Shown: in pieces, positions 10,592 to 23,065 of the stretch
Layout: each line of letters opens with the position of its first letter
Position numbering within the stretch: position 1 is the stretch's first letter
Origin: Polyporus tsugae
Taxonomy: Eukaryota; Basidiomycota; Agaricomycetes; Polyporales; Polyporaceae
Assembly: GCA_024305745.1 (NCBI GenBank)
Contig: JAHRBS010000005.1
Location: forward strand, 558,001-622,000
Direction: 5' to 3'
DNA: 64,000 nucleotides
The notes under the pieces: model-generated
Seen by the model: only the letters and a program-made list of their open reading frames with translations
Databases searched by the model: none
Told to the model about the DNA's origin: nothing
Translations under genes and position numbers: made by a program

Positions 10592-11988
10592 ACGTCTTTT
10601 TGTCCCCCCTATTCACTCTTCCGTCATTGACCAACCGTTTCTTAAGGTCACCGTACCCTGTGCGCTTTCGGGCCGAGGCGCAATAACGAGTACTCGCTCC
10701 TTTTGTGAGATTGTCGGTGAGTAGCTCCCTATCCGACGTCAATACGATAGTTGTACCACTTCAAGTTGTCTAGGCTGTCATCTGAGCCTCCAGTTAGACC
10801 GGGAGCTGTTCTCTAGGCTACTGCAGGCCGCGTGGCGGGAATCGACATGGTTTGTGAGCGAATCGTGGGCCACCATGCACAATGTGTGACTGCCAAGATG
10901 CGAAGGTACGTATCAGGATAAGCACTGGCACCAGTGACGAAACTCGAAGTTATTCTCTCTCGCTTCCTCGGCACCTCTTGTCCCTTTTCATTCCTATCTG
11001 TTCCGCCCCTGTTTTGTTCTCACATTGCGTCAGCCGGCGAAGTATTCTACATGAGATACCTTGCCTATCGTAGTCGGCGTGTCCCAGCTCTCTGTCCGTG
11101 GAGGAGTACTAGGCCGCAGATATGATCCCTTCCCGGGTTCTTGTGTAAAACGAGGGGCCATATGACCGATAGACTGGAGCTTCGACGGTCATGTGGGTGG
11201 CGGTATCGACTGCCCCGTGGCCCGCCGATAAAGATCCAACTTCCACCTGGATTTTGTCGGCGTGGGGTTGGATGTTCAACCTCAGCTTCAAGAGGTCTGG
11301 GCCTGGGTTCAAGTTGGATTTGAACTTCGCCGATCAGCTTTCTGGCGTGACCGCCAAATTCCCTTGGTTCTTCGTCGTATTCATGAGATAGTACAGTTGG
11401 CGTGATGTCCCTGCGCGCTGTTTACTTATAACTTCACCGAACAGGCAGAAGCGGCAAACACAACAACTGTGGCTGGTCCTTTTCAATATGGAAAACACCA
11501 TCAAATCATGTAAGATAGACTGGCCGAAGTCTACGACCCCACTCGGACTAAGTAATGCGAACGAAGGACATGATTCTTCCGTAACAGCAGACCACATAGT
11601 AGGTGAGGTATATTTTCTGATGGGAGGGCTATGAAAGCCATTTAATATACTCCACAGAGCTGACTAGCTGTGGAGAGGCTAGTATGAGGTGGCAAGCGGC
11701 GGGGGACGAGAGAAAGCTTAAGGCGGCGAGCGGGACCCGACGCCCGAGCCTTGCCAGCAGCCAAACAATATGGACCGCGCCGGAAGAAATGATCGGGAAG
11801 TGCCGAACCGAAGCTGACGTCGGGATCAAACATGATCATCCTGAAACTAAGCTCGAACATCCAAACTCACCCACGAATGCAGCTGGAAATTCTAAGCGGT
11901 CGGCTCTGGGGCCCCTCACAGGACGTATATATATATGCTATCAGGTCGCCGTCCATCGCCTCGGGCCTGCTGACCCTAAGCTTCCGTC
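10592..11988. other. Intergenic region with promoter of the DUF3445 gene
   Basis: No supported gene is seen in these 1.4 kb. A long TATA run (TATATATATAT, 11926-11936) lies about 53 bp before the ATG at 11989 and is the likely core promoter of the downstream gene. The short ORFs here have mixed third-position bias and no family motif. Confidence 0.5.
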
Positions 11989-13743
11989 ATGCTCTTCAAC
12001 CTGCTTTTCGCTGCGATTCTCACCGCTATCGCTCTGATACGCCTCTATTCCCGACTCAAGTCTCGCGCGAAGACGAATGTACAGGCGTCGAACGGCATAT
12101 GCAGTCTGAACGGCGAAAGAAAGACACCTGTGCCTTCACCTGGGTTATCTATCCCAGGTCCTGATCCGTTGGACAATTTCGATCTCGAGACGGCGACCGC
12201 ACGTAACTTCATCTATGCTAACAAAACTCTACGCTATCCGTACTACCAGGTGAGCGACGCATCCCATATCAGTTATCGATCTACTACTGACAGAGAACAA
12301 TGGTAGACAATGGCGCACCAGCCTATGCATGTGAACCATTGGATAGAGATCGACAAGGAGTACAAGTGGTACATCGACCAGAAGGCGCGAGTCATCCGCG
12401 AGCAAGGTAACACGCTACAGCCGCTTGGAACCGTTAATCGGCTCATGATACGGACTTTGTGATAGGGAAGGTCGTGATAGACTCCATGCCCGATAACGAC
12501 GAAGCGTGTGGGGAGCTTCTGCTGGAGCTGGTCGACTACCTTCCGAAGCGGTATCCCACGCTGTTCACGCGCGAAGGACCCGACGGCATCTTCAGCCGTG
12601 TCACCGGGGAGCGTCATGTCTCTCTCGCCGACAAGAAGGGGACGGATGCGTTGCTTGTCGTGTCTCGGTATGCGCCCGATGTCGACCCGCCTGCCGACGG
12701 ACTGACGCAGCACACAGTTTGGTGCAAGACGACTTCCTGATGGGCCGCGAGCGCGAAGATGGCCTGATCTATCTCGTCGGCGGTCTCATTGTCTTCCCTG
12801 GTGCGTACCCGGGTTTTCTCCCGAGAAACAACTCTTTCCTCACTCGTACCGTCATTCCAGGGACGTACCTCCTCTCAGAGATGATCAACAAACCGCTCGC
12901 AGTCATCCACAAGCCCGTCCCCCACTTCAATGAGAACCTGCTCATGAGCGTCGAGCGCACGCTCAAACGCTTCAAGCCCGACCAGCCCTTCGAGCGATCG
13001 AGCTGGATGATCGTCGACGACCGCAATCTCTTCTGGCGTACGTCCTTCCGCCCGATATGCGTGTACACGGAGTATGCCCTGATGCACCATGTCACATGTA
13101 TGTGTATGTGCGTGCCGTCGCAGATCACATCGCGAGCACTCCGGCGATCGACCCCAACATGCACCCCAAGGACCTGTGGTTCCGGATCGACCACCAGTCG
13201 TTCCGCAAGCTTCCCCGGACGAGCGCGATCATCTTCGGAGTGTGAGTGCCGTGCATGTTCGAAGACCACGCGATATACGTGTGCTGAGGCGTCCGGCGCG
13301 CGCAACAGGCACCCCATCATGCGGCGGATCGAGGACCTTGCAGACAGCCCGCTCGTCCCGGCCCTGCTGGAGAAGGTGCACACCGAGTCGGACGCCACAC
13401 TTCTGAAAGTGAGTGCGACCACCCGACTCTGATGGACGCGAATCGACATCGCCCGCAGTACAAAGCGGCGGGCAAGTACCGCGAGACGCTGCTGCCCTAC
13501 CTGCGCGAGCTCACCGCGAGCCAGATCGAGCGTGGCCTTATTACGTACGTCGCTTCCTCGTCGTCGCAATCATTGCGCGTTGCCTTGCCGTTGACGCGCA
13601 TTTGCCTCTGTAGACGCGAAGACGACGTGCGACAGTTTAGGGAGCTGTTGCAGGAGAAGGGGATGCAGGTGCCATTTAAGCAATCTACTTTATCTGTCCC
13701 GACGGAATCAGAGGTCAAGCTGGCCGCCGCTGGAGAGAATTAG
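11989..13743 (+). CDS. DUF3445 (heme-dependent oxidative N-demethylase-like) protein
   Basis: Nine exons fit: 11989-12249, 12307-12406, 12466-12667, 12718-12800, 12861-13037, 13124-13241, 13309-13408, 13459-13544 and 13614-13743. Together they give 1257 bases (418 aa) with all introns GT..AG. The protein starts with a membrane anchor (MLFNLLFAAILTAIALIRLY) and a Pro-rich linker. The DUF3445 core follows: EIDKEYKWYIDQKARVI, QDDFLMGREREDGLIYLVGG, KPVPHFNENLLMSVERTL, and near the end WFRIDHQSFRKLPRTSAIIFGV, which matches the family's R..RQ..RLP..GAI.F signature. Bacterial relatives are heme-dependent amine N-demethylases; the fungal substrate is unknown. Length and motif order are normal for fungal members, so the gene appears intact. 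TATA at 11926-11936. Confidence 0.85.
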
Positions 13744-14250
13744 GTGGGGAATGGGGGGAGACTCTGCATGCCAGTCCGGGATTGACGCCGACATTGATGT
13801 GTTGGTCGCAGAGTAGTAGTATGAGTGAGGTATGTACCGGTCTATAGAGGCACATTCGAAGCTCTGTAGCATCTGTAGAATCCCTGTACAATTTCATTTG
13901 CTGCAAGAATAGAGCCATAGTACTATGGGACTTGGAACAACGGTCAGTTTCAGGTTCCGCAGTCAGTAGGCAGCGCCCGGCAAAACCTCGGAAACATAGG
14001 CTTCCGCACGAATGCGAACCTCAATGACGCGGTTCAAGTTCATCACCTACCTCCAAGCTTCAGGACGGCTTCCGCACCGCTTACAGGTATGATGTGTCTA
14101 GATCTCATCACTCGTCTACTTACTCGTAGACTGACAAACTCTTTTAGTTCAGCGCAGCATCAGCGAGCTCGAGCCGATAGTACTTATAAAGTACTTGGAG
14201 CAGCGTTTCTCGAACAATTGCCGTCTTTTGCTCATCCTCGTCGATTGAGG

Positions 14251-16202
14251 ATGCCTAGCGAGGCGCTTCCACTGGAGGTAGTGGTTCCCAAACTCATGTC
14301 TGGCGACCTTCCTCCCAATGACTCAGACCAACCTCAATCCGAGGAGACCCTAGCACTCTCCATCCAGGAACCCGACACGACCACAAGATCGCCATGGATG
14401 CAGCACCAGGCGAACGTCATGTACGCCTCTATGCTGTATACCATGCTCCTCTCCGGATGGAACGACGGCACCACTGGTCCCCTGCTGCCGCGTATACAGG
14501 CCGTTTACCATGTAGGTCGCTGCGTCACAGGAAGGCTCCGCGTCTATATGGCAGCGCTGATGATAAGTACATTATACCGGTTTCCAGATCAGTTTTACCG
14601 TCGTCTCCCTCATCTTTGTGCTCAATTTCCTGGTGAGTCTACCAGTGGACGATGGGGAACCGTGACACCCTGACTAATGCGCATCGATAGGGCTTCATGC
14701 TCGCAGCCGCCTTGAATATCTACCTCACGGATCGCTTCGGGTTCGGGAAGGTAGAGTGCCACATACACTCTCACCGTCACCTTAGCGCGGGACTCACCAC
14801 AATATAGGTGATAGTCCTCGCGGCGACCTCCCAGGTCTTCGGCTACGTTCTCGCAGCGCCGGCGCCGCCTTTCCCCGTCTTCCTGCTCAGCTACCTCCTC
14901 AACGGGTTCGGCATATCTCTGCAGGTAGCGTACACCTGGCTCTGAGCTTTCATCGCATCATCGCATCATCATCGCTCAACACATTACTCGCCTTCCAGCT
15001 CTCCGCGTCCAACAGCTTCGTCGCGAGCTACGAAGACGGCGTGTCGACCCGGCTCGCCGTGCTCCACTCCTTCTACGGGCTCGGCGCGCTCGCGTCCCCG
15101 CTCGCGGCGACGCAGTTCGCGCAGATGAGGTACTGGTCGTTCCACTACCTCGTCTCGCTCGGCCTCGCGCTCGTTAACGTGGTGCAGCTCGCGGCCATAT
15201 TCAAGTTCCGCACGCACGACGGTGCGTACTGTACTTCCCTTCCCCGATGTTCGCTTGAGCCTGATTAAGTTCCTTTTCCTTTTTGTTTGTTTGTCCGTTT
15301 GAAGCATGCCTCAGGGAGATCGGCCTCGCTCCGCAGCCGGACGAGCGCGAGGGCGCGAGCGGCAGCAAGTACAGGCAAATGGCCCGTCTGCGCGCGTTCC
15401 ACCTCATGGCGCTCTTCATCCTCGTATACGTCGGGACGGAGGTCACGCTCGGAGGTGGGTATACATATGCGCTCCGCTGTCCCCGGGTTGAGCAGCTTCC
15501 GACACTATGACTGGCCTTTTCAGGTTGGATCGTCACGTACGTGATCGACCTGCGCGGCGGGGGGCCGTCGTCCGGGTACATCTCGTCCGGTTTCTTTGGG
15601 GGTAAGCTGCGCAGGATCGCGTGTGTTGGCGTGGCATATGATGGGTGCTGACACGTACGCTTACTGGGAAGGACTGATGGTGGGACGCCTCGCGCTGCTC
15701 TGGGTGAACAAGCTGGTCGGCGAGAAGCGCGTCATCTTCCTCTACGGCATCCTCGCCATCGGGTGAGCGCAGGTCTGGTCCCCCCCCTTACCGGCAATGG
15801 CTAACTATATACGCCCCTACTAGGCTGGAAGTCGTGGTCTGGCTCGTCCCCTCGCTCATTGGGGGCGCCGTCGCCGTCTCGTTCGTCGGAATGCTCCTCG
15901 GGCCCATGTACCCGCTCGTGATGAACCACGCGCGGCACGTCCTCCCGCCGTGGCTCCTCACGGGGTGCATCGGCTGGATCGCGGGGTTCGGGCAGGCGGG
16001 GTCGGCGTTCCTGCCATTCCTCACGGGCGCGCTCGCGTCGAAGGTCGGCATCAAGGTCTTGCAGCCGCTGTGAGCATACATTTTCACCTGCGTTTCGAGG
16101 GATCAAGACTGACGGATCTGGGGGGGTAGGGTGGTTTCGATGATGGGCTTGATGGTCGGGGTATGGGCTCTGGTGCCTAATACGCCACGCCGGCACGAAT
16201 GA
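14251..16202 (+). CDS. Major facilitator superfamily transporter
   Basis: Ten exons fit: 14251-14511, 14588-14632, 14691-14750, 14808-14924, 14999-15221, 15305-15454, 15524-15601, 15672-15762, 15824-16069 and 16130-16202. They give 1344 bases (447 aa). After a hydrophilic N-terminus of about 55 residues come the hydrophobic helices of an MFS fold, including MLLSGWNDGTTGPLLPRIQ, ISFTVVSLIFVLNFLGFMLA and GFGISLQLSASNSFV. A central hydrophilic loop (HDACLREIGLAPQPDEREG) separates the halves; the second half contains GGWIVTYVIDLRGGGPSSGYI and LMVGRLALLWVNKLVG. The start YTMLLSGWNDGTTGPLLP is typical of a fungal MFS subgroup with unclear substrates. It appears complete; the substrate cannot be read from sequence. 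Its stop lies 132 bp from the end of the convergent membrane-protein gene. Confidence 0.85.
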
Positions 16203-16333
16203 AGCCTTGAGTCGACCGTTACCGTATGTATGCGCAGTCTGAATATTCTGAACGCATGAAGTCCGTCAATCATCATAATCATTACATTCGTAAGGACCGT
16301 CTGAGAAGGTTCAGTCTTCAGTATGCAACCACC

Positions 16334-17206
16334 CTACATGATCACCACCCCAATCGCGAGCAAACAAGTCCCAAGGAGCGCACTCGCGAAAATAGCCAGC
16401 GCGCGCGGGAGCCCCGTCCAGAAGTACGCCACGATCCCGAGCAGCGCGAGCACGAACCCAAGCTGCGTCATGACCGTGACAAGGGTGTGGCAGCGCGAGA
16501 GCGTCGTCACCATCGACTTGAGCTTGAGCACCGGGTCGTCCATCGAGGATCGCTCTTTCTCGCGTTTCTCGCGGCTCTGACGAGGCACCATGCCGCAAGA
16601 GAGGACAGAGATGTAGCGGACCTGGTAGACAGAGACGAGCGCGCGGAGGTCGGTGTAGGCCAGCCAAGGGGATAGCGTAGGCTGGGCGGAGAAGGACTGT
16701 ACGCGCGTGTGCGTCTTGCTAGAGGCGGCGGATGGGTGCTCGGCTGATTGTTCCTGCTTTTCGGCGTCGGAGAGCTGGTAGCGGATGAGGACGAAGGATG
16801 CGACGTAGGCCAGGATGGCTGGGAGGGAATGAAGGAGCGTTTGGATGCGTGGTGATGAAGATACCAGGGGACTTACTCACATGCGCAAACATGGAGAATG
16901 ATTGCTCCTCCCAAACTGGCCGAGATGAGGAGGTCCAGCGTCGTCCAGGCGGTCAGGTCGGAGTCGCGGTACGGGAATGTGTAGACCATGCTGTCTATGC
17001 TGACAAAGAAGGACGTCTGTAGAATGCGACGTTGAGTGTGGTGTGCACGAACACAGCTGGGTGTGTACGGGATTTGATGAGGATCCGATACTCACGATGA
17101 CTGCCATGGCTTGGAGACGATCGAGCCAGACTTGCACGACGGCGAGCAGTGCCTGCTTAGTTGCATCGTCGGGGGTTGTTGGGGGGACTATCTCTGCCCT
17201 CAGCAT
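16334..17206 (-). CDS. Membrane protein of unknown function, copy A
   Basis: Three exons fit on the minus strand: 17206-17096, 17016-16881 and 16818-16334, giving 243 aa. Lengths and phases of all exons equal those of copy B at 32327-33201. The first exon (PPTTPDDATKQALLAVVQVWLDRLQ) is soluble. Hydrophobic segments follow (LDLLISASLGGAIILHVCASILAYVASFVLI), then a charged loop, then two more helices at the C-terminus (TLVTVMTQLGFVLALLGIVAYFW and ALAIFASALLGTCLLAIGVVIM). The family is not recognised. An upstream ATG beginning MFKSLS is conserved in both copies about 75 bp before the chosen start, so an extra N-terminal exon is possible. The upstream region is also similar to that of copy B. Confidence 0.7.
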
Positions 17207-18725
17207 GGATGACCGCAGATGGAGCCGAGAGCATGGGCGCACCTGGAGCAGACGCAGCGCTGAGGGACTTGAACATCCGGAAGTCGTTGATAAAGGTAGC
17301 TCGAGACAGACGGTGGGACGTCGGGGATGGTGCTGTGGCTTTTTATGCGATTCCACATGGGGTATCTGGCCTTCTACAGATGGTGCCCGACAGTCGTGTT
17401 TCCATTACAGCACCACTGGCCATCGGAATCCTTGGCACCAGCATAGGAACAGGAGAACCCAATTGGTGATGTTGCCACTAAATAACGCACTTGCAGTTGT
17501 TCAGGCTCGGGAAGGCAGCGCGAGACGACGAAGGAGGAGCAGAGGCAAAGCAGAGGATTGGATGCAAGTGCCGGAGCGCCCACGCCCTTCACCCGATTGT
17601 CCCGAGCAGCACATGGCTGCCGTGGGATGAAGAAAAGTTGAACTGTGAAAGGAAATACAAGCGCCGAACAACATTTCGTCCTGCCTTCTCTCTCTACGGC
17701 CTAAGCACTGGATTACAACCGGAAACTAATCCCGATCTTGTTCCCCTTTCGTGTTTCATCCATCGTCAACCGGAGCCTGCCCGCAAGGAAGTGCCACGGT
17801 GCACAGCACCGCAACCGGTAGCAAGCAATTGCAACTGCCAGAGGCTAGAGCTGGCCTTTCCTAGCCATAGCCAACGGAAGACTTCGTATGTTTGTTTTTT
17901 GGTTGCGTCAAGAACGCCCCTCAAATATTCTTACAGCCTCAGACCCTCTGCCTGCACGCGACAAGCTCCCCCTTCCATGCATTACCTTCAGTCCTCTGCG
18001 TCACGATAGCCCTTGGCAATGTACCGTCACGAAGTTGGACACTCATACATCGGCGGCATTGGGGTGTAACAGAAGGAACACCATTTAAGGCACTGAGCAG
18101 CATGGACGACACTAACAGTTTGTGGACGCTGGATTGTTCCTCAGGTTTCGGTGCATCGAATACGCTGATCCTGATGTCGTGTAGCTGTTGCGAAAACCTG
18201 CCGACGAAGTACGCTCTGATGCAGTACGAAGATTCTTCGGTCCCCGTCTACGTCAGCGACTTCCTCAGGCGGGCTGGTGCGTATATGCACTGTGTCTACT
18301 GGTGGAAATCCTGACTGACCTACCCTCACAGACGGCCATCTGGCGGATATGCCTCCCTGGAAAGTGTGAGGAAGGTTTCCAAAAGTTAACACTGTGTCCA
18401 AGTTTTCGGGCCGGTGAATCATTTCGTTATGGCCACAGCCCGTCACAAGCCCTCGGCAGCCTCCGCGCAATGTGGGATTAAGGTTCTGCTGCGGTACTGG
18501 AAGGTATATCGTCGGCTTAGACCGCCATGATAGCTTTTCATTGGATCTCACCCCTTGCCATAGCTTGGTTGAGGTGCGTATGCTAATCATATTCCGCTTG
18601 CTTCCCTAACACTTTGCAATGTCGCCCTCATCCTCTATTCCGACCACGAAGCTGCTAGCCTTCACACATATTCAGCTTTACCAGCATCTCCTCATCTACA
18701 TCGGCTCAGGATCTGTATATCTCAT
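17207..18725. other. Divergent promoter region with weak coding traces
   Basis: This lies between the divergent membrane-protein and eIF4G-like genes. A stretch at 18371-18520 resembles 34357-34500 upstream of the second eIF4G-like gene (both contain CAC(A/G)AGCCCTCGGCA), showing the promoter was duplicated too. A possible ORF at 18102-18360 (MDDTNSLWTLDC..., with an intron before DGHLADMPPWKV) has some coding character but no recognised family and is not called as a gene. Confidence 0.4.
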
Positions 18726-21176
18726 ATGGGCATTATGCATTCACAGTGCTACCTGGGCATGCCCATGGATACCAACGACAATCCTCACCAGACACCCCAA
18801 TGGATGCCGCAACATATGCCACCGCAACATCCGCCTCAAGGCCCGCCTGGTGCCCCTACTATACCTGGACTGCCGATGTCGCCTAGAGGGCAGCAACCGC
18901 CACTCCACGTCCCCGGAACGCCGTCCTTGACGCCCGCCCACTCTCCTCATAATACGCCTTCACCGTACACGCACCCATCTAGCCTCCCTAACATCTCCTC
19001 GTCCACACTGCTGGCACCCGCGTCGACCACTGCACCGAGTGGTGGCCTGTCCCGGCCGAACACGAATGCGAACACGTTCACGCCGAAGCGTGTGACGATC
19101 AAGTCGGAATCTGGGCAAGAAGTCGACCTTAAGCGGTGGAAGAAGCAGCAGGCGCCTGCTGCCGTCGCATCGCCCATCACTCCGAGCTCTCCTGCGCACC
19201 GGACAGTACAGGTACGTTGCGTCCCGCGACGCCACGCTCTCGATGGCAATAAACGGGAGCTAATGCTAATGATGTACATGTTTAACAGGTACGGTTAGAG
19301 ACGGAGGAGGCAAAGAAAAAGCGACTGGCGGAAGAGGCGAGGAAGAAGACGGAAAAGGCGAAGCGCGAGGAAGAGGAACGGATACGGAAGGAGGAGGAAG
19401 AGAGGGAGCGGAAGTGGAAGGAGGAAGAGCGTGCAGCGCGTGAGGCGGAAGAGAAAGCTAAGGCCGAGGCCGAGGCCCCGGCAGCGGCTGCTGCTGCTTC
19501 TCAGAAAGAGACCAAGGTCAAGCCCGAGGAGGGTAAAGTCCAGGAACTTGATCGGGCTGTGGAGGCCACGGACGAGGCGACGAAGGAGGAGGCCAAGGAC
19601 AAGGTCTCCAACAAGGCGCCTCTCCGGATCGACTCGTCGTTCACCTCTACCGAGGATATGCGTCATACAGGTCGCCTTAGCCTCTCTAGTGCCAAGAGCC
19701 AACTGAATCCTGCCACGTTCCCCGTTGCTTTGGCCACAGCGCGCATCATCGAGGACATTGGGAGCGTTCAGTACCCGGAGGGCGTCAAGAGCCCCAACCC
19801 GGAGCTCAATGTCAATGCCAAGCAGGGCCGATTCCGGTACGTTCGTTGCCATGTGTATAGTGCTCCAGCGTACTTACATCAATGGTTTCAGGTACGATCG
19901 CGACTTCTTGCTGCAATTCATGGGCGTTTGCAAAGGGAAGCCAGAGACCCTGGCACTGTTAGACGAGTTCAGTCGCGAGGTGGCGGAGCAGAGCTTTGCC
20001 ATGATGCACGCTCTTCCGAACGGCGGCGGCACACGCAGCCAGCGTGGAGGCAAACGCAACAAGGAGCGGCCCAGCGCGTCACCTGTTGCCCGGCGCAGCT
20101 CCTCCGGTCCGTCATCTGCGCTCGCTGGCGCCTCGAAGCTGGTGCCTGTCACGCCGTCCTCCAATGCCATGCCACCTCCTTCTCGCCAGGCCTCCGTCGG
20201 ACTCGGTATAGCCGGGTTCAGCAAGCCCGCGGTCAACCCGTTCACCATGGGTCAGTTCTCCACCCCCAACCAGAAGATGACGAGCGACGACCGCTTCGCT
20301 GCGTCTTCGCGCTCAACCTCAATGTCTGGCGGTCCGGCGGGCATTCCTTTCGGACGTCCGTCTCCGATGGTTCGGTCATCGAGCCAAGGCGGTCCCGGCG
20401 CCCACCCAAGCAGCGGCCGCACACGGAGTCAGCGTGGAGGCAAGCGCGATAAGGAGCGGCCGAATGAGCCGCCCCGCCATGGCAGCTCGTTCGGTCCGTC
20501 GTCCTCGCTCGCTGGTGTCCAGAACCTGGAGCCTGTCGCGCCGCTGGAGGTTTCTGCGAACCGCTGGACGCCCGCGAGTCTGGTGAGGAAGCCCCAGGCC
20601 GTCGACTCCGAGTCGCCCGAGGTCGTCGACAGGAAGGTCCGGTCGCTGCTCAACAAGCTCACGATGGAGCGGTTCGACTCGATTTCGGACCAGATCATCG
20701 CGTGGGCGAACAGGTCGGAGAAGGAGAAGGACGGGCGGACGCTCATCCAAGTCATCCGTCTCGTGTTCGAGAAGGCGACAGACGAGGCGACGTGGTCCGA
20801 GATGTACGCTCGTCTCTGCCGGAAGATGATGGAGCAGATCAACCCGAACGTGCACGACGACGGCATCAAGAACGCCGACGGTAAACCGATCGCTGGTGGC
20901 CAGCTCTTCCGCAAGTACCTTCTCAACCGCTGTCAAGAGGACTTCGAGTGTGGATGGGTCGCAAAGGAGGCCACCACTGCGTCAGCCGCGATGAAGGCGT
21001 CCGAGCATCAGGTTGCGAAGGCCACCTCGGAGGAGAACAAAGATGGGGAAAGTGTTCTGTACTCGGACGAGTACTACGCCATGCAGAAGGCAAAGCGTCA
21101 GGGCCTCGGTCTCGTCAAATTCATCGGTGAGCTGTTCAAGCTGCATATGCTCACGGAGCGCATCATGCACGGGTGC

Positions 21177-21370
21177 TGTTACGATACGACTTCTATGATT
21201 AGTAATACCACCTGTAACGACCTGTACAACCTGCCCTGAAGCACCTGGTCCGTGCACAGGGTCCAATACAATATATAAACCCCTCGAAGCTGCGGTAATT
21301 CCCCAGCTTCGAGTTGGTCTTTAGTCCCCCAGTCTTTCGCTTATTGCTAGCGTGAGGTCTGACCTTATCA
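21177..21370 (+). repeat. 5' LTR of gypsy element
   Basis: 194 bp, starting TGTTACGATA and ending ACCTTATCA. It holds a TATA box (TATATAAA, 21272-21279). The 3' partner is 28163-28356, with one base difference. Confidence 0.95.
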
Positions 21371-21990
21371 TAACTCGAAGCTACCCTTCCTCGACCTACG
21401 GCGCACCGTCTTCGTTGCCAACCGTGGCGTCCTCATCATCCTCCACTTCTCTCCCCGTCCCGAACCCTCCGCTTGTCGTGCGTCTCGCCGACGGCACCAC
21501 CCACCACCTCGTCCCTATATACACCCTCACCAACTCATCGCCGCCGTCTCCGTCGTCGACACCACCTATCCCAATTCCGCCCCCGCACCTTCGTCACCGA
21601 TCCCCAAGTCCCCTTATCAACTCAGACTCCGATTCCGACTCCGCCACCGCCGTAGATTCTGACTCTGACTCCGACTCAGACGCCGGCGTCCCCGTTCACA
21701 TCGCCGTATCCCGACACGTCAATCCCGCGCACGCCACCTTCATCCAAACAAGGGTCAACACCCCGCTGTTCCAAGGAACAGAAGTCATGGCGTACGTCCC
21801 ACGCTCCCTTTACTCCGTCCTTCCCGGACACGTCATCTTCCGCTTCCCCGCCACCCCAACAACTCCCGCCTACTCTCTTTACGGCATCATCGCATCCACA
21901 CAACCCACCTATTGGGTATTTCACATTTCCCTTATACCTTACGTTATCGACCAGACCGCTATTCTACACGTGTCCATTCCAACCGAGTAG
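21352..21990 (+). CDS. Gypsy upstream ORF 1, unknown
   Basis: A 212-codon open frame begins in the last bases of the LTR (first codon GTG; no early ATG) and ends at TAG 21988-21990. It has a Ser/Pro-rich start, an Asp-Ser repeat (SDSDSDS twice) and a more ordered C-terminal part (VPVHIAVSRHVNPAHATFIQ, AYVPRSLYSVLPGHVIF). Such an ORF is not part of a standard gypsy plan. The lack of an ATG near its start makes translation doubtful unless it is spliced or initiates internally. Confidence 0.4.
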   Translation: MRSDLIITRSYPSSTYGAPSSLPTVASSSSSTSLPVPNPPLVVRLADGTTHHLVPIYTLTNSSPPSPSSTPPIPIPPPHLRHRSPSPLINSDSDSDSATAVDSDSDSDSDAGVPVHIAVSRHVNPAHATFIQTRVNTPLFQGTEVMAYVPRSLYSVLPGHVIFRFPATPTTPAYSLYGIIASTQPTYWVFHISLIPYVIDQTAILHVSIPTE

Positions 21991-22111
21991 TCAGTGACCA
22001 CGTGTCACAACTCGGCGCAGGAGACCCCGGTTAGCCATACCGCGGTAAAACTGCTAGTGTAACCTACATCTCGTCACGTACGCTTACCTATACCTTCTTT
22101 GCATTTAGTAA

Positions 22112-23065
22112 ATGGACCCTTGGGATCTGCTGCTTGAATCGTATCCAACTCCGTCTCCATCCCCTCCACCGGTCGTCCGCGCTATAAACGCGCGGGAAGC
22201 TAGGGCAACACGGCTTGCGCAGGACAGCGGCACTGTCAATTCCAGAAATCAGACGGCGTCCGAGTTGACGCACACCTCTCCAACGGTGATCTCCACCAGT
22301 GCCACAAACAACCGTGTCCTAACCGGTACCACAGCCAGAACCCCATCGCCTTCCAACTCCCAGAATACATCCCAATCCCGCGCGAACCGCCACCGGAACC
22401 AACAGCTCCGGTACCTGGAACAACTCACACAAGAACTCGTGCGCGTCAGCCGACCCCTGAGCCCGTTGCACGCCCCGGAAGTCCGTACCCACGCACCCGT
22501 CCAGAATGCCAGCGAGAACCTACCCCACCCGTCGTCCACATCCCCATCCCCGTCCAAGCCGCGGGATCCACGGAAGCGTCCCCGGTCGCCGGAAGCAGCC
22601 GATTCGAATACCGAGAACTCCCGGAAGAACCCTCGCCTCCAACAGACTCAGACGACGATCAGGAGCCTTCCAGACGTCATAGATCTGACTCAGACGGATT
22701 CATCCGTGCCCTCGAGAACCTCGGTCTCCGCGCTTCCCCCACGACCACAGGATCCTTACCCGCTTCCCAAAACCCCATCCAACCTCCCGTCCAAACCACC
22801 GGCATCAGCCAACCACCCCGCGCTCATCAAACAATGGCGCAAACATTTTCATTCGACGCGGCAACGCAAGCGTGGATCTCGGGGGAGATCGCAAACTTCA
22901 TCGCGGCAACCCAACCCCAACGCGGAGGTAGGAACCACGCCCCGCCTAGACTCGCCCAGCCCGAGTACTTCGACGGCCTCAGCCCAGACTTCGAACAATG
23001 GAAGTCTGACGTCCAGGTCTACGTGGCCGGCCTGGACAAAGATCCAGCAATATCTGCCGTCTTAG
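22112..23065 (+). CDS. Gypsy upstream ORF 2, Pro/Ser-rich, overlaps gag
   Basis: A 317-aa ORF starts at ATG 22112 and overlaps the gag start by about 230 bases in another frame. It is low-complexity and rich in Ser, Pro, Thr, Asn and Arg, with a basic patch (SKPRDPRKRPRSPE) and a possible coiled-coil (RHRNQQLRYLEQLTQELV). No known domain is seen. It may be a separate nucleic-acid-binding protein or an N-terminal gag extension joined by frameshifting. Confidence 0.45.
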   Translation: MDPWDLLLESYPTPSPSPPPVVRAINAREARATRLAQDSGTVNSRNQTASELTHTSPTVISTSATNNRVLTGTTARTPSPSNSQNTSQSRANRHRNQQLRYLEQLTQELVRVSRPLSPLHAPEVRTHAPVQNASENLPHPSSTSPSPSKPRDPRKRPRSPEAADSNTENSRKNPRLQQTQTTIRSLPDVIDLTQTDSSVPSRTSVSALPPRPQDPYPLPKTPSNLPSKPPASANHPALIKQWRKHFHSTRQRKRGSRGRSQTSSRQPNPNAEVGTTPRLDSPSPSTSTASAQTSNNGSLTSRSTWPAWTKIQQYLPS

